Source: Owenia fusiformis
Taxonomy: Eukaryota; Annelida; Polychaeta; Sabellida; Oweniidae
Reading direction: 5' to 3'
DNA length: 60,000 nucleotides
Assembly (NCBI GenBank): GCA_903813345.2
Contig: CAIIXF020000005.1
Location: 12,591,375-12,651,374, forward strand
Every line of letters starts with the position of its first letter. The first letter of the stretch is position 1. The position numbers and the translations under genes are program-made. The notes beneath the pieces are model-generated. The model saw only the letters and a program-made list of their open reading frames with translations. It was not told the origin of the DNA and searched no databases. Below, one piece after another: positions 1-14,100 of the stretch.

Positions 1-250
1 CTCCTTCATCAATAGACTTCTTAATGTATAAGCCCCTTCATCAAGAAACTTCTTTCCTTATATATAGGCCTGCCATTGAAAGACTTCAATGGTAAACCTC
101 CTTCACCAATATACCCCCTTCATTGATAGACCCCCTTCATCAGTAGACCCCATTCTTTATATAAATAGACCTTACTCCATTGAAATACACCATTCCCGGA
201 CACCATTCAATGGTAAACCCCCATTTACCAATAGACCCCCCTTTCATTAG
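1..250. repeat. Degenerate CCTTCATCAATAGACCCC minisatellite
   Basis: A motif close to CTTCATCAATAGACCCC recurs with many changes (for example near 1, 40, 120, 140 and 215), together with two CATTCAATGGTAAACC-like blocks near 75 and 205. Period is roughly 18-25 bp and irregular. The array may continue left of the window. No coding signal is seen. Confidence 0.6.
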
Positions 251-1325
251 CCTAGATGAACTACATGAACTAACCAGGGGAGCAAAAGATGAACTTAATG
301 CCTCTTACAAGCACACACTCAAAGGATAAGAATTAGTAAAGATAAAACACTAATTAAGTTACATAACCAAGAGATATAAGTTAGTTAGTCCCTGGTAGTG
401 TAGTTGCAACATGTGCTATGTACACTCCCCTCACAAAAATGTGGAAATCATTCATTTTTTGGCGAATTTTAAAAATTCATCAAATTGTCATTTCTGACCT
501 ATTGTTTACTAAAGAACAAAATCAAAGTTCAACCATAAAGAGGTTTTAAGAAACTATCCAATGGGACTTCCAAACTTATGTAAAGGGTTTATTTTATGAG
601 AAAATGTAACATGCTCACATTTAAAATTAGAAATTAAAAAGAGGAATATGAAACTAATAATAAAAATTAAGTCAATAATGATAAAATATGATCCGAAGTT
701 TTATTTCAAATATTTAATATTTTTTATCTAAATATTTCAGGGATGAGATTTCTATGAACATACAATTGACAGATTTTTCTATTAAAAGACATGTCATCCG
801 GACAATTATCATATTTTGTGTGTTAAATCCCTAATTGGGACATCTCTGAATATGAAATATGAAAAAGAAGCTCTCAAAAATCCATTAAATGCTGTGATCT
901 TGAAAGACAGATGTCAGCGATTATGTAGTTTTTAACAAAGATTTCATTGGAATGCCTAGTTCATTATTTCGCAAAATAACTATTTTGTACCCAGGGACTA
1001 TCTCCTTACAAAAGGTATGCAAAGTAATATATTATTCCCAATGAAATGAGCATTCAGTAGCAAAAATGAAGTAAACTCATGACTTCATAGAGCCATGAAA
1101 TGTGAAAAACGTTATCTGGATTTTAAATCTCCAACTGAAAGTTTCACAGCATTTTGTAAGGATGCTATTTCTCAATGTTCTTAGGCTTTCTGACAGTCAA
1201 GATTTCTGATAACTTTCATTCTTTTCAAAAGAAAAAATTTACCATAAATTACCTTAAACTTTCAAAGCTGATTTCAAGTGAGATATCTAAGTATTGAGGC
1301 ATTCAAAATTGTTCGAATCCCATCC

Positions 1326-1497
1326 CCAAAAATTCTCTAGTTATGTCTTGTGTTCTTAATCTCTCTTACAAATTTGAATAAAGTGTCTGATTTTTTCGAA
1401 TTTTTATACAATTTAAAATATTAACTCAAGCCAGTTGAATTTATTCCTTGCTCATTTCTCTCCTTCATACTCTATTTTGCATTTTAAAACATGACCC
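1326..1497 (-). repeat. Family A dispersed repeat, copy 1
   Basis: Reads on the minus strand as a degraded copy of the ~170 bp family A. Recognisable blocks include the complement of TTGCATTTTAAAACATGACC at its right end and TTTGAATAAAGTGTCTGATT inside. Confidence 0.75.
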
Positions 1498-3108
1498 ATA
1501 CGAAATTTGTATCATGGGAAATCACCCCTGCACCCTGAAGTGTGGTCTCCCAGTAGCTGATCTATGGACTTTTTATGCCAAACCATACCTCACTTCAGTT
1601 TTTATTCACTGTTGATAGCATAAACAGGTATATGCTTGTTAACTTTACCCTTATATGATAAACTCACGGAGCGTCAAGAGGTAATAAAAAACACTAAGTG
1701 CTTTATAAAGAACACTGTAATTTAATGCTTCATAGAAACCATTGTTTGCACACAGCTGTAGTTGCCATAGCTTTGCACATATCATGTGTTATCTCATTAC
1801 AAATATTAATGTAAAAATTGCAATTTCTGCTGCATCTAAAAAACACAATGAGATATACCATACCTGTTATCCTGGAACATAAATCTGTGACTTCAGGGGC
1901 TAAATTGAAAATTAAAATCTTGCGCTTAACTAAAAGTTGACATAATTAAGATCACTGATCAGGGGACATAAACAAATAGGTGGACTCTTGCTGATTATAG
2001 TCTTTCAAGTTTGAAGAAAAAGGGTTGAGAAAAAACATTTTTGGAATACTAAAAAGATTCATCTCCAATTTATATTTGTTTATATCCCAATTAAGTTGGT
2101 ATAAATATGTTGCTATTCCCCAGATCAGATAGCTATAAAATGTGGGGCAGATTCGAGACAACATCTCAAAACTTACAGACATACTAACATTGGAAGGGTG
2201 TGACTTCCTTTCATCATTCATGGTAAATACAATTTTCCTCATTTTGCTTAAATATCTATGTGCAAGTTCCAACGGGAAAGTACCGAATATAATTTCAGAA
2301 CAAAGCAAATAAAAAAGAAAACATCTAAGAGTACACCAGTCAAAAGGAAGACAAACCCTAACTATCCCAAATCATAATCCACCGTGAAGAGAAACGGTGT
2401 CTAATACCCCCTCCCCCACCAATCAAGTAGCAATATCACAATCTGAGACCATAACACCAGGAGACATCACAATCATATTCTAAATAAATTATATGATGAA
2501 ATCAAAATCCATTTTATTTCATTTTATTCAACTTGTTAACCCTCTCAGTCCTCACTGTAACTTAGAATGTTTCTTGAAAACGAATGCTTATCCAATTAAG
2601 CAACGAGAGAAAGTACTGTATTCAATTAAAGAAAAATACATATAATATTTGACACCTCGCTGATCTCCTTTTGGAGAAAGTAATGAAGCTATTCAAGCCA
2701 ATCAAAGAAATATACACATCTCCTTTAGGAGACAAAGGGAGACTATATTTTGGCATCAAGATTATATTGAAATCAATTTAAGGTAATTCCTTTTTTGGAT
2801 CCATCCTTTTTATAAAGTCTTGAATCTCTGCAAGGTATGCTGGAATCTACCACTCAGCTCAATTACATAGACATTAAATCAATCCACTATCTTAATGAGC
2901 CACCTTACATCTTCAGCCATCTTGGTTTTGCTTATAATATAGTTAATATGGTACCAACGTTTGTAAGTTATTCACCAAATTAATAGGAGGGATTGACCAT
3001 GTGCATCTGGATAATTTCTTAAATTGATTAATTTTTTACAATTTTTTTTGTGTATCATTTACATTGTTAACATCATAAATTATAATAAACAATATTTTGC
3101 TGAATGGG

Positions 3109-3132
3109 GTGGGGTTTGGGGGGGGGGGGGGT
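3109..3132. repeat. G-rich homopolymer tract
   Basis: A run of about 14 G preceded by GGGGTGGGGTTTG. It is a G-quadruplex-prone low-complexity tract and a probable assembly length-error site. Confidence 0.85.
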
Positions 3133-4096
3133 TGAGAGTGGAAGTTAAAGGGACCATTTTTGTTTTTAATTAAAGCCCTGGAAAAATCAATGTACCTTTT
3201 CAAAATAGCCTTTGAATGGTCACTTTCACAACATCCAATGACAAAAAGAAGTTCGATGTGATCAACACTCTGAAGAATAGGAAGGCCATTCTTTGTTCAG
3301 AAAATACAAAAGAAAGTGAATAATTACCAGTATTTGAAAATTACACCAGTTTGGTTGTATACCTTCTGGGTGTTTACATACACAGGACTTATTAGATACA
3401 AGACCATGGGGTATTTTTTGACAGAAGCCATCAATATGGGAGGCGAGGCTAGAATTATATGGTAGAAGAAAGCTTGTGGTTCACATGAGGTAATGTGTCA
3501 TATGTCAGAGATAACATTGTCATCATTTCTGTGGATTTTATCAAATAATTGAAATGTGCCATACGTGATTGCATACCTATTAAAGGACCCCTTAGATACT
3601 TCATATAAAATACATATTTGGGTTCTGCATCGGCAGCCTATATCAATGTGTATCCTTAACAAATTCTTAAAAGATCTATCCTATAGGATTCCATATATAC
3701 CTTTAGCATTCGTAAAGAGGAGCTAAATGCACCTCAGAGGCAAGGGGAATAAGTTATACAGGGAAGAAAACAGGATGAAACGAACATCAAGGTGTGACGA
3801 TGACCAATTAAAAGAACAAACTTTCAAATTATGATTACAGAAATCGTATGGAAAAAGTATTTAATTGAACTATAGCCAAATATTGTAAACAGGCCTTTTC
3901 ATTAGACTATCAATTACAAAATTCCACAAATAAACACACGCAATCAATTACAACAAATCAAACACATAACAACACACATTTTCATGTTCTAAGTTGGCAC
4001 TCTCTCTGATTTCAACACTTTAGGTATCACCATGGCCAAACAATGGCAGCAGATGTTAATAATGTTCCACACTACCAAAGTTTCAAATATCTACCC

Positions 4097-4258
4097 ACTC
4101 ATGCTTATTTCACTCTATTTCTCTTTAAAATTTGAATGAAGTGTCTGATATTCTTGCATTTCTATACAATTTAGAATGTATACTTCATTCCTGTTTACTT
4201 TATTCCTTGCTTTTTCCACTCTTTTCCACTCTATTTTGCATTTCAAATCATGACCACC
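4097..4258 (-). repeat. Family A dispersed repeat, copy 2
   Basis: Well-preserved copy in minus orientation. Read on the minus strand it keeps an open frame over most of its length, starting with residues HDLKCKIEWKRVEKARNK, close to the frames of copies 6 and 8. Confidence 0.85.
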
Positions 4259-4412
4259 ATGCTATTTGTGTAAGGTAGCTAAAGGTGATGTTAATTAAAG
4301 AGGTATGATGATACGTTGGGAGGGTCCTACTATCTCATTAGTCACATATCACCTGCTAATAATAGAGAATCACACCTCCGGTTATGGACATCAATCTTGG
4401 CAACACACTGAA

Positions 4413-4515
4413 ACATATCATGAACAAAGCATATCATGAACAGAGCATATCATGAACAGAGCATATCACAGAACAGAGCATATCATGATATCATGCACAG
4501 AGCATATCATGACCA
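4413..4515. repeat. 16 bp minisatellite (AGCATATCATGAACAG)n
   Basis: About six imperfect copies of AGCATATCATGAACAG. The short open frame across it is a product of the repeat and is not treated as a gene. Confidence 0.85.
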
Positions 4516-5119
4516 CCCGAATCAATATCTTCATGCACAATATGTTATCATAAACAGAGATGTATCAGATGTCATGAAAATTAATGAGAGAGATGACATC
4601 ACAAATATCTCATATCATGTGGATAAAAAATTTATATTATGAGCAAGTACTTTTTTATAATTGTGATAATGACAACCCCAAACCCCTCACTGGCACCAGC
4701 AGTGAGTCTTTAAGCAATCAGAAGGGCAGGGATAAGGAGAGTAAAATGTTGGCAATCTTTGAAAATCACGTCATGTTTCTTTCAAATACTCACTTTATTT
4801 TCTGGAAAAATTGAGGTATCTGTTCAAATAAAAAAGTTATTGAATATCTAAGATGCAGAAATGTCCTGATTCATTACAATTGAAAATGGGACTTTTAGTG
4901 CATCATTCGCCATACACCAGGCTCTGCAACACTAAGTGTGCAAGGTGCAAAAGCAAGAAAGAGAAGTATCCTTGAAATGATGAGGATTGAGGAAACTGGC
5001 AAATCAAAATGCTTTTAGCAACTTTCACACAAAGGTTGTGTATCTTTGGTAAAAATGACTTAACAAAAAATCCCCATGGTAGTTTTACTGAAGACATGCT
5101 GATTTGTGTTTTTGTGCAT

Positions 5120-5285
5120 AATGGGCCAAGTGTAGGAGCTGACCTCTTACTGTATTAGATTCAGTGGGATAAGTAGGTACTGGCCTCTTTATCATGTTCA
5201 GTGGGCCTAAATTAGGTACTAACCTCTACATTATGTTCAGTATGCTTAGTGAAGGTAGTGATATCCGTGTTATATTCAGTAGACC
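5120..5285. repeat. Degenerate ~54 bp tandem repeat
   Basis: Three to four diverged units, each with a block like TTCAGTGGGCCTAA followed by TAGGTACTAACCTCT. No coding signal. Confidence 0.6.
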
Positions 5286-5436
5286 GTACTTATTGTCTAC
5301 TCATTAACCTCTGGGATATATTTCATAAACTATTGCAACATGTGTTTAAAACCTGTTGATTAACCATCCACGAGATAAACTTTGATCAACCCACCTTTAA
5401 TTAATATTTGCTCAGGAGAGAAATATCAGGTAACAG

Positions 5437-5615
5437 AGATGTTTTTAATTGCAAAATAAAGCATAAAATATTAGAAAAAGTAAGAAATTAAATAATCAGA
5501 CATGTAGTTAACACTTTAAATTGTAATGAAATGTCGGAAAATCAGACACTTCAATCAAATTTTAGAGAGAAATAGAGTAAAGTAGACATGACTTGGCAGA
5601 GAGAAATCTTTGGCA
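5437..5615 (+). repeat. Family A dispersed repeat, copy 3
   Basis: Plus-orientation copy with the family blocks GACATGTAGTTAACACT, AAAATCAGACACTTCA and CAAATTTTAGAGAGAAAT. The left part is degraded. Confidence 0.8.
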
Positions 5616-6786
5616 GGAGAGATAAGTTCCCTATCTATCTAAATTATAATTATATACAGGTGGACCAGTTAGGAAATATGTTTTGAGGCATGTATATTTT
5701 CACACATGACATTTTGGAAAGGTTACAAGATATTACTTAGGAAAAGTTAAATAATGATTCAATTTGATGTTGTATGAAGAAATGAAATGTTGCTAAATGA
5801 TTTTAAAGATAATACAAACATAATGTTTTCAACAAATTCTAAACTTTGCAAACTCTTGAATGTGTTCAAATGGATGGAGTTGTGTAGTGTGCCAACAGAA
5901 AAAAATATGAGTAACCCTAACAATAGGCCCATCCCCTCTCCTTTGGGCAAACATGGAAGCATTCTACCCCCCCCCCATCCCCCATCTCTCCCCTCATCTG
6001 ATTCCAACAGATCCTCCTATGTTGAATCTGCTACCAACAATCAGATACAAATTAGCATAAACCTGTTACCATTCTAAATATACAAACTCCCCACTTCTAT
6101 TTATTTATATTAACAGGTTTAGAATAACAGCACACACAGACAACACCAGACTGCTAAATGTTTGGAATCTCTAACGAAAAGAACTACTGTGAATGACTTA
6201 AAAGAGATTACTTCAAATCAATGATGCTACAATTACTACTCAGTCATAACAGATTGATTAGTTTGTATTTTCTTTGTAACATGTACATCGATTTGTACAT
6301 TTGCAGCAACATTTGAATGTGAATCAATGCCTACACCTTCTAATTGATACTTAATTGATTGATTGTATAAAGGACTTAGAAGGTTCTGGTTTGAAAACTA
6401 CTGTAAACCTTGTAATGTAGAAGACCGTTGATAGTGGAAAACCACCATAAGTGGAACACTGTTCAAAGTCCAGTTGCTCACCAACTTAACGTAAAATGAA
6501 CTTGTGTAAGTGGAACACCTCCTCAATGGAACATTATTTTGGGATACCAGGTGTTCTACGTACTGTTTTAAAGTAGTATTTTCATCATATACTAGTCTTG
6601 TTTCAAGCCTTTGTGGCAAGCGACTTTATGCAAGACTACCTATCTTCCAAGCATGTGACATTTTCCATGTAAGAAAACTACACTGACTACAAGTGCTAAG
6701 TTTCCCATTTAAACAAAACCAGATTTGGGGTCAAGCGAGAATGTATGGTTTTTAAAGTGTACCCACGAGAAAAATGCAACAGTGGT

Positions 6787-6925
6787 CATGTTTTGAAATG
6801 CAAAATAGAGTCAAAAACAGTGAAATCAACAATGAAGAAATAAAATAGTCATAAAGTGAACACTCTAAATCATACAGAAATGCAATAAAATCAGAGACTT
6901 TATTCAAATTTTAGAGAGAAATTGA
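6787..6925 (+). repeat. Family A dispersed repeat, copy 4
   Basis: Plus-orientation copy beginning CATGTTTTGAAATGCAAAAT and containing the CAAATTTTAGAGAGAAATTG block. Two stops interrupt the shared family frame. Confidence 0.85.
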
Positions 6926-7567
6926 GTGGAATAAGGATGATGGGAACGATGTTGTTGGGACGAGAGCTTCTGTAAAGGTTAAAGTAATGTTAGCATAACT
7001 AAGCCAGGGGTGATGAGAGCTTGATGGATTTGACCCTCTGTAACACAGACATCAGAAGAAGTCTGCTGACATTCATTGCCCAGAAACGGGGACCATCTCA
7101 CAATTGAATTTCACGAAATCATGTCATTTTTGGGAAATTGCCAAAAAGATCAATCTGAGGCGCACACTATAGATAATTGTGGAAGACAGAAAGTTGGTTC
7201 ATTGAGAAGCACAAAAACTTATTTCAAAAAGATTCAACAATATTGTTTAATAGTATGTGGTAACATGTACCAAGGGCATTGTCACTTGTTAGGTATAAGG
7301 TGAACTTAATCCTGTAAGATAGTGACTATAGAAATTAAAAATATTCATTTTTAGGATTGAGATAGTTTTATGAAAATGTGACATAATACCAAAATTGACC
7401 AAATGTAAAGATGAAATAAAAATTTGAATTTATGGAAACATTTCAGATTTATTTTTATCATCTCCATCAAGCCACTTTTTTCAGAATGGTAATTTTTCAT
7501 TGACTTGACATCTTATTTTGGCCTATCAAAATGTTCATATTAACGTTGAAGAATTTTTTTACGACGA

Positions 7568-7745
7568 TCATGTTTTAAAGTTCAAAATATGGTAGCAAAT
7601 TATGAAATCAGCGAGGAATAAAACAAACAGACATATAGTTAATATCCTAAATTGTAAAGAAATACAAGAAAATCAGAAACTTCCTTCAACATTTAGAGAG
7701 AAACGGCATGAAAAAGGCATGGAAAAGGAGAAATTTTTGGCATGG
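7568..7745 (+). repeat. Family A dispersed repeat, copy 5
   Basis: Plus-orientation copy. From 7602 it carries a 72-codon open frame whose first part (MKSARNKTNRHIVNILNC) matches the minus-strand frame of copy 6. The open frame runs on into unique sequence, so I do not call it a gene. Confidence 0.85.
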
Positions 7746-8872
7746 GTAAGTCAATTGATCAACAGAACAAAAGCTATGATCATTAATTTCAGAAGTTTCT
7801 TTTGCAGAGATATCTGTTAATCATGAAACTGTCACTTGCAGAAAACTTGATTAGGACGTTCCCTAGTCCTCGGAGATATTCATTTTGACATCTTTAGTTT
7901 TGCTATTATTCTGTAGCTGCCACATAATTGCCTTTGATATCATAGATAATTCACTTGTTGTCTTTTCGCTGGTAAATAAATCTATCCAGGGAGTTTAAAC
8001 TCCATGTCAATAGCCACGATGTATCCTATCTTTAGCTCATCAGAATTTCTTGTTTGTGACAATTCATGTGTGAGACGTATTCTTTAGTTTTTATGAGGAT
8101 TTTGAATTTTATCAGATAATGTTGTGAACTAATTAAAATGGCAATGTCCAAATTAGACCCAATCAAGAGAGTATTGATTATAATGAAATTCAAAATGCAG
8201 TTTTTTAATTTTGATTTTTAATTTAATTTCATGAATATTTTTATCAAACAATTTAGGGTTAATAGTTAGTTCAAAGGTTTTGACTTAACTTAAACCATCA
8301 ATTTGGTTATTTTACATTTGTCTAATATACACTCATTGTGCCTCCTGATATGCACAATTTGTGTAATCAACTAAAATGGGTCTCAATTGGCTCTTTCTCC
8401 CGCAAGTAGCTTAGGGATCTTGATGTGACGTTTAATTTTACTTTACCTCATTACACTGAACTATCATTTGACATTTCTCTAAAGGCGGAATATACTTTGA
8501 AGCTTATCAAATATACGATCTAGAGGTTAAAAAATGACTCTCAAAGCAGACTTTATTGTTGAAAGTCAAAATTTCGATAATATATTGTAATATTTGTAGT
8601 ATCATACATTTTATATCATTTCTCATCCTTGCATCTCTCATGGTATAACCTATGATTAACTTGTACATTTTGGCAAAACATAAAGTACAAAGTTATATTA
8701 TGAGTATTGCTTTCAAAACTCAAAATTATGGGACAAAAGTTCAAAACAAACACAGCCAAATATAAATTAGAAGTTTGAATACATGTATATGTGTACATTT
8801 TTCACCATGAAACAATCTAATGTTTTGGAAAAGATGAACCCAGTGATCCCAGCATTAGGTTACATAAACCCA

Positions 8873-9056
8873 TGCCAAAAATTTCTCTGCTCATGCCTAT
8901 TTCACTCGATTTCTCTCTAAAATTTGAATGAAGCGACTCATTTTCTGCCATATCTATACAATTTAGAGTGTTCACTACATGTCTGTTTACTTTAATCCTT
9001 GCCGATTTCACTCTTTTCCACTCAAATTTGCATTTTAAAACATAACCATTTTGGTA
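8873..9056 (-). repeat. Family A dispersed repeat, copy 6
   Basis: Well-preserved minus copy. The whole repeat is open on the minus strand as part of an 89-codon frame (9086-8817), with segments such as KRVKSARIKVNRHVVNTLNC and FREKSSEIGMSREIFGMG. It is the most intact member for the shared frame. Confidence 0.85.
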
Positions 9057-9626
9057 TTTTTCTCCAGAGGCACCTAACTGTTTCAAGTAGATTCATAAAA
9101 GGTTATGATGGTTTGAGACCCCATGCACAGGGACTGTTCAATTGTGACTAAATTATATCTGACTGTTTTTAAATGTAAAAAATATGTTTCTGCCCACTTA
9201 GCTTTTCAAGGGTCTTATAAAGGGATGTTAAAATCAACATCATGTATAACATGTATTATATACATGCTGACAGCCTACCAGATCAAGTAAATACATATTT
9301 TTTATAGTTAGAGCCCATTCCAAAATATTCATTGTACATTCCTTTTTTCTTTGGTAAAAACTATGTTTATGTTGATTACATGTCTCCACATTCTCAAACT
9401 AAGGGCATCTCTCTGCCTAACATGTAAATAAAGAAAAGAAACTGAGATAAGGCTGTAATCTCTTATGATGATGTTTCTTGATAAACTTCTGAAGGCCTGA
9501 TCACCCCCTCTCTTCCGCTTGCACTGTTATCATTTTCATTGTTGCCATCATCATCATTGTCATTGTTGTTGGTATTAGGAAAATGTGATGTCATATTTAA
9601 GTACATGTAGACTGTATTTAGCAATT

Positions 9627-9712
9627 CAACCAAGCAAGCAACCAACAAACCAACCAACCAACCAACTAACCAACCAACCAACCATAACCCACCTATCAAC
9701 CAACCAATCAGC
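9627..9712. repeat. CCAA-type microsatellite
   Basis: Tetranucleotide CCAA/CAAC repeat with interruptions. The tryptophan/leucine/glycine-rich minus-strand open frame over it is low complexity and rejected as a gene. Confidence 0.9.
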
Positions 9713-10532
9713 CACAAGGCCATGAAATAAGTCTGTTGGTAAGATCCAAGCTAGACAAGCTCCTAGCCTCTAGTCTTGATTTCAGTTCTTCAAATCATTA
9801 CAAATATATAGAAAAAAATCAAAATCAAAAAGAAAACTGGAGCCAGTCAAGATAGCTTCAGGCCGGAAATAGTTCCGTCAATTGCTACAATCAAACTTCT
9901 ATTTATCAGAACAAAGCAATAAAATTGACATTGATAATAGAAAACAGTTATTACTTGAACTGTGTAAATTGATTAAAAACAAGTTTTCTATTTGATATTT
10001 ACTCTAGATTAATGGGGAATTGGCTATTCAGCAGATAAACCCTTTGAAAATGATGATATTACCAATCCGATACAATCAGAATATCAAAAGTCCCAATACA
10101 AGAAGATCTTTCTACTGAGACCTTTATTGCTTCTATGATTGGTTATGCGGTAATGTGTTAAAACTAGTCCAATAATTTTACAAAAAATGAGGTGCGTGGA
10201 CGATTTGAAGGATGGGATTCTACACCAAGGGCCAGTCTCTTGAGACCACTTTACATATGGGATGGTAATCTGAAAAAGATTTGTAGTTTATCTGGCCATG
10301 GCATAGAACATTATTCTCTTATGTTCAGATTGAAAATCTTGAAGGCATTTCTGAACTATCTATAGATATTAGACTATTACTTCAGTATAAACAGATACAG
10401 TTCCTATATAATTGCTAGTATGGGACATGGTCAAACGATCTCAGACCATGCCAGTATTATTTCATTTAGAACCAATAGCATATCATTCAGAAAAGCCTTA
10501 AACAGAGGAACATACAAAAATAAACTCTGTAC

Positions 10533-10683
10533 GCTGCTATTTCTCAATAAAATTTAAAGAAGTACTTTATTTTTTTGGCATTTCTATATAATTTAGAGTG
10601 TTAGCTACATGCTTGTTCACTTTATTTTTCAGCAATTCCTTTCTTTTCCTCTCTATATTACATTTAAAAACGTGACCATCATG
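10533..10683 (-). repeat. Family A dispersed repeat, copy 7
   Basis: Minus copy with blocks TTTCTATATAATTTAGAGTG and the TTTCTCAATAAAATTT variant. It ends about 430 bp before the first visible exon of gene 1. Confidence 0.8.
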
Positions 10684-11117
10684 CTGTTCTTTGAAAATAT
10701 GGTATAACGTAAGGATGGTATGCTGTATGGATGGTTGATATGTCTGTTTTTTTGGATTGGGAAATAAATGTGATGATTAGACTCTTAGTTTGGGTATAAG
10801 TCTCCAAACATTCTAAGATATGAAAGTAATTTTATCTAGTTTCTATAAATGGAGGTTCATCCTTTGGAGCTATCATGATTTAGATCATAAACTTTATAAA
10901 ATCTATACGGTTCAAGTTTGGTTCAATCCTAAGTCATTTACTTTGTTTAGAATATTTCTTCAAGATCAGGAATTTTTTTTTCATCATTTTCATCTTCCAT
11001 ATCATTTTCGTATTATTCTTTATTTGTTTTATGGCGTTGATAAAAATGTAACAAAAATCAGAAAATATTAAGTACTGTATGTTCGAAATTCAGAATGGTA
11101 TATTATTGTACTTGCAG

Positions 11118-14100
11118 TGCTGTCTCTTAGTCAGGCAACATGTCCGGAGGATGTCCCCGGTGAGAGCCAGGAATGTATGGCGGAGTATAGCGAATCATTA
11201 CGAGTTCGAGAGGAGAGAATGCAAAATTTCTTCACAGGGACTGACCCAGAAACAATAAGATACATTTGTTCAAAATTAGCTGATGGGAGCCAATGTGTGC
11301 GCAGATTGAGGCAAGATTGCCCAAAACATAAACACGCAGATATCAGCGGTGCTCTCACCAATATTCCAAGTATATTACCAATATGTAGTTATACCCAATT
11401 TTATGAAAGTAAGTACTATTTAATATTCCATATACTCGATCTGGGTGACCTGGGAATTAAATAAACAAAAAACAGAAGTTAGCCAGATTCTTAAATAAAC
11501 AAATCCGTCATTCATTTTTTATTTTTAAAACATAAACGTATAATTTTCAAATTATTGACAAATTGTATGTTTTGATACATCGTAGATCACAAACTATAAT
11601 TTACTTCTCAAACTTCTATTTTGAATTTTAAATAACACGTGAAAAGGGAATTACTAATATGACAATTGGAGAAATGATGTTGACCCCATTTTAGTGACTC
11701 AATTAAAGGTTACTAAAATATTTCAGTTGCCAAAAGGAATCAATAGAAAATAAAACCATCTCCTTATTCAAGACCTCAGTTTATATTTTCTCAAAGTTGA
11801 AAATGACAAGTTTTGTTAAAATGAGCTTCTCAGTTCATCAAAATTGAATGATTTAAAGGGTTCAGTCAAGAATCTTTATCTTAAAACAACCTGTATGCTA
11901 TAAATATATAAATAGTCAAACAATCAGATTAACTTTTAATGAACAAGACCCCTTAAGCAATAAGGAGTTATGAATTCTGTTTATTGAAAATCTCCACATC
12001 TACAAATGCCCAAAATTAAAGTGTCAAAATTTATATTGAAAAAAAGACAATTTTTCTTCTAGTTATCAACTTATTTCTTTAATTGCATCAAATTAAAACA
12101 TTGTGATGAATAAAAATTATATCGAATTTTTCAGTATATGCTAGGCATCAGAGCTGTTATAGGAGGATAGAGGGCAGCAATACTTGCTGGGATGTATATT
12201 TACACAACCGAGAACCTTTAATGCCGCAAGTCTTTAATGGACAAGAACGTGCAATAGCTCAAATATGCGGGTAAGTATCATTTACTTTTTTTGTTCAATC
12301 GAGTAACCTTTTTGAAGGAGAAACTTCTTCCAAGGAGAAATCTCTCTGAAGGAGAAATTTTCTTGAAGGAGAAAACTTTTCTGGAGAAATTTCTCGGAAG
12401 GAGATACCTATTCGAAGGGGAAATCCCTTTAAAGGAGAACCTTATCGAAGGAGAAATCTCTTTGAAGGAGAGGTTTCTCAATTCAGAAACATATGAGTAC
12501 ATTGACTATGAAACATGGAGATACAATATCAAGGCTTTTTATACCAAAAAGAGAAATATACATAAGGTGAAATGAATATACTGTTAGATAAGATTTAAAC
12601 ATTAACATAGATATAAATAAGAAAAAATTGTGAAAGTCAAAACCACCCACTAGGTGACATGTATTGTGACTTACAAATATATAACCCAATAAATTATTAA
12701 AGTTAACATCTTTTAAAATAAGCCATTATTTACTTTTTTTAAAGTAGGTGTTTGAACCTGAATTTACTGTGAAAACTAAATGTAATGAAGATACGTATCA
12801 CACTTGATCACTTTGTCAAACAAAATAAAGATAAAAATCATTTGGTTATTTTAAAATATAACTCATTATTTTGCAATGTAAGTGCTTGGCGCAATTTATT
12901 AAAGGTTCTATTTTATATAGAATTTTATATTCCTTAAAGGCTCAACAGTAACTCATACTTTATAAACATATCATATTCTTAAAGGATCTTCTTTAACTCC
13001 ACACACCTTAACTTGACCATTACAATGATAATTCAGTTGCAAAAACAGTAAAACCTGTATATTTGTCCACCTCTCTTATTTGAATACATCTTAATCTGAA
13101 TGTTTTTGTTGGCCCCATTTTAGTCTACCATAGACTTCCAAATTAAAAAACTCAAAATATGAACACCTGCCAATTGCAAAAACTCATGACCAGTCCCAAA
13201 GATGTTTAAATCAGCAAGTTTTACTGGAGTGCATTACGTCTCAATAGAGCCTTCAAGATATTAATTCACCATATGCCTTTTATTGCAGATATGCCTATAC
13301 ATTATTAGAGTGTGTCAAAAAGCAGGTTGACAGACATTGTGGGGAAGAAGCCGCTTCTCTCATGGACATCTTAGTGAAATCATCAACTAAAGTTGGAGAT
13401 CTATGTCAATTTATAAATCCAAATGCCGTCACAACTACACAGGTAAGTTTTGATATTTTTTGCCAAAGCTTATCATTACTGTCTTACATTAAGCCTATAA
13501 CTAGCTAGTGCCTGCCCCCACCCTTCCTTTTATGGGCCAAAAAATTGAGGCCCTAAAAGTTTTAGGGCCAAAAATCTGCTTCTTCCCACATTTTTTGGGG
13601 CTATTTGTAAGACATTTTCAGATTTGAGGTTCACATTTTTTGCCACCTCCTGATTTTCAGATCAGCCCCTGTTAACTTTGCACTAAGCCCATGTATGTGT
13701 TCATATTTTACATGTAGGCGTTTATTATTTCTAGTTTTAGTGTATATCCTTTATATAGCATCATTTAGGTGTTTAGTATTTCAAGTTTTACTGTATATCC
13801 TTTATATAGCATCATTTAGGTGTTTACTATTTCAAGTTTTACTGTATACCCTTTATATAGCATCATTTAGGTGTTTACTATTTCAAGTTTTACTGTATAT
13901 CCTGTACATGTAACATCAAGTAGGTTTCCCATTGCTATCTTAGAGCCAAGATAAGACCTGTAACTAGCCCTAAGCCTAGCAAAATAGCATTTTACTTGAT
14001 AGGATATCTTAGAAAATGATAAGTTGAACTATATATGAGATAAATTAAACAGGCTCCAGATCATGCAAAAACAACCTTCCAGAAATCACTCAGATTATTC

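Larger units (their letters stand above)
251..11110. other. Non-coding stretch left of gene 1
   Basis: About 10.9 kb with no convincing exon. It is AT-rich and holds family A repeat copies, minisatellites and homopolymers listed separately. The missing first exon of the cysteine-rich gene (signal peptide, ending with one base of a split codon before a GT donor) should lie here or further left. I scanned for an ATG with a hydrophobic run followed by a phase-1 donor and found none I would defend. The longest open frame, 118 codons on the minus strand at 1952-2308, has no recognisable domain. Confidence 0.55.

Noticed and set aside
1311-1325. GTTCGAATCCC resembling a tRNA T-loop
   Set aside because: No anticodon arm or acceptor stem around it; chance match at the edge of a family A copy.
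1952-2308. 118-codon minus-strand open frame
   Set aside because: No domain, no flanking splice signals in a consistent arrangement, and composition like the surrounding AT-rich DNA.
9463-9723. Trp/Leu/Gly-rich minus-strand open frame
   Set aside because: Produced by the CCAA microsatellite and neighbouring low-complexity sequence.
10820-11071. Plus-strand frame just upstream of gene 1 considered as its missing first exon
   Set aside because: No suitable phase-1 GT donor and the hydrophobic pattern is not that of a short signal peptide leading into the next exon.
13695-13913. Repetitive hydrophobic open frame
   Set aside because: Translation of the 51 bp tandem repeat; no splice or start evidence.
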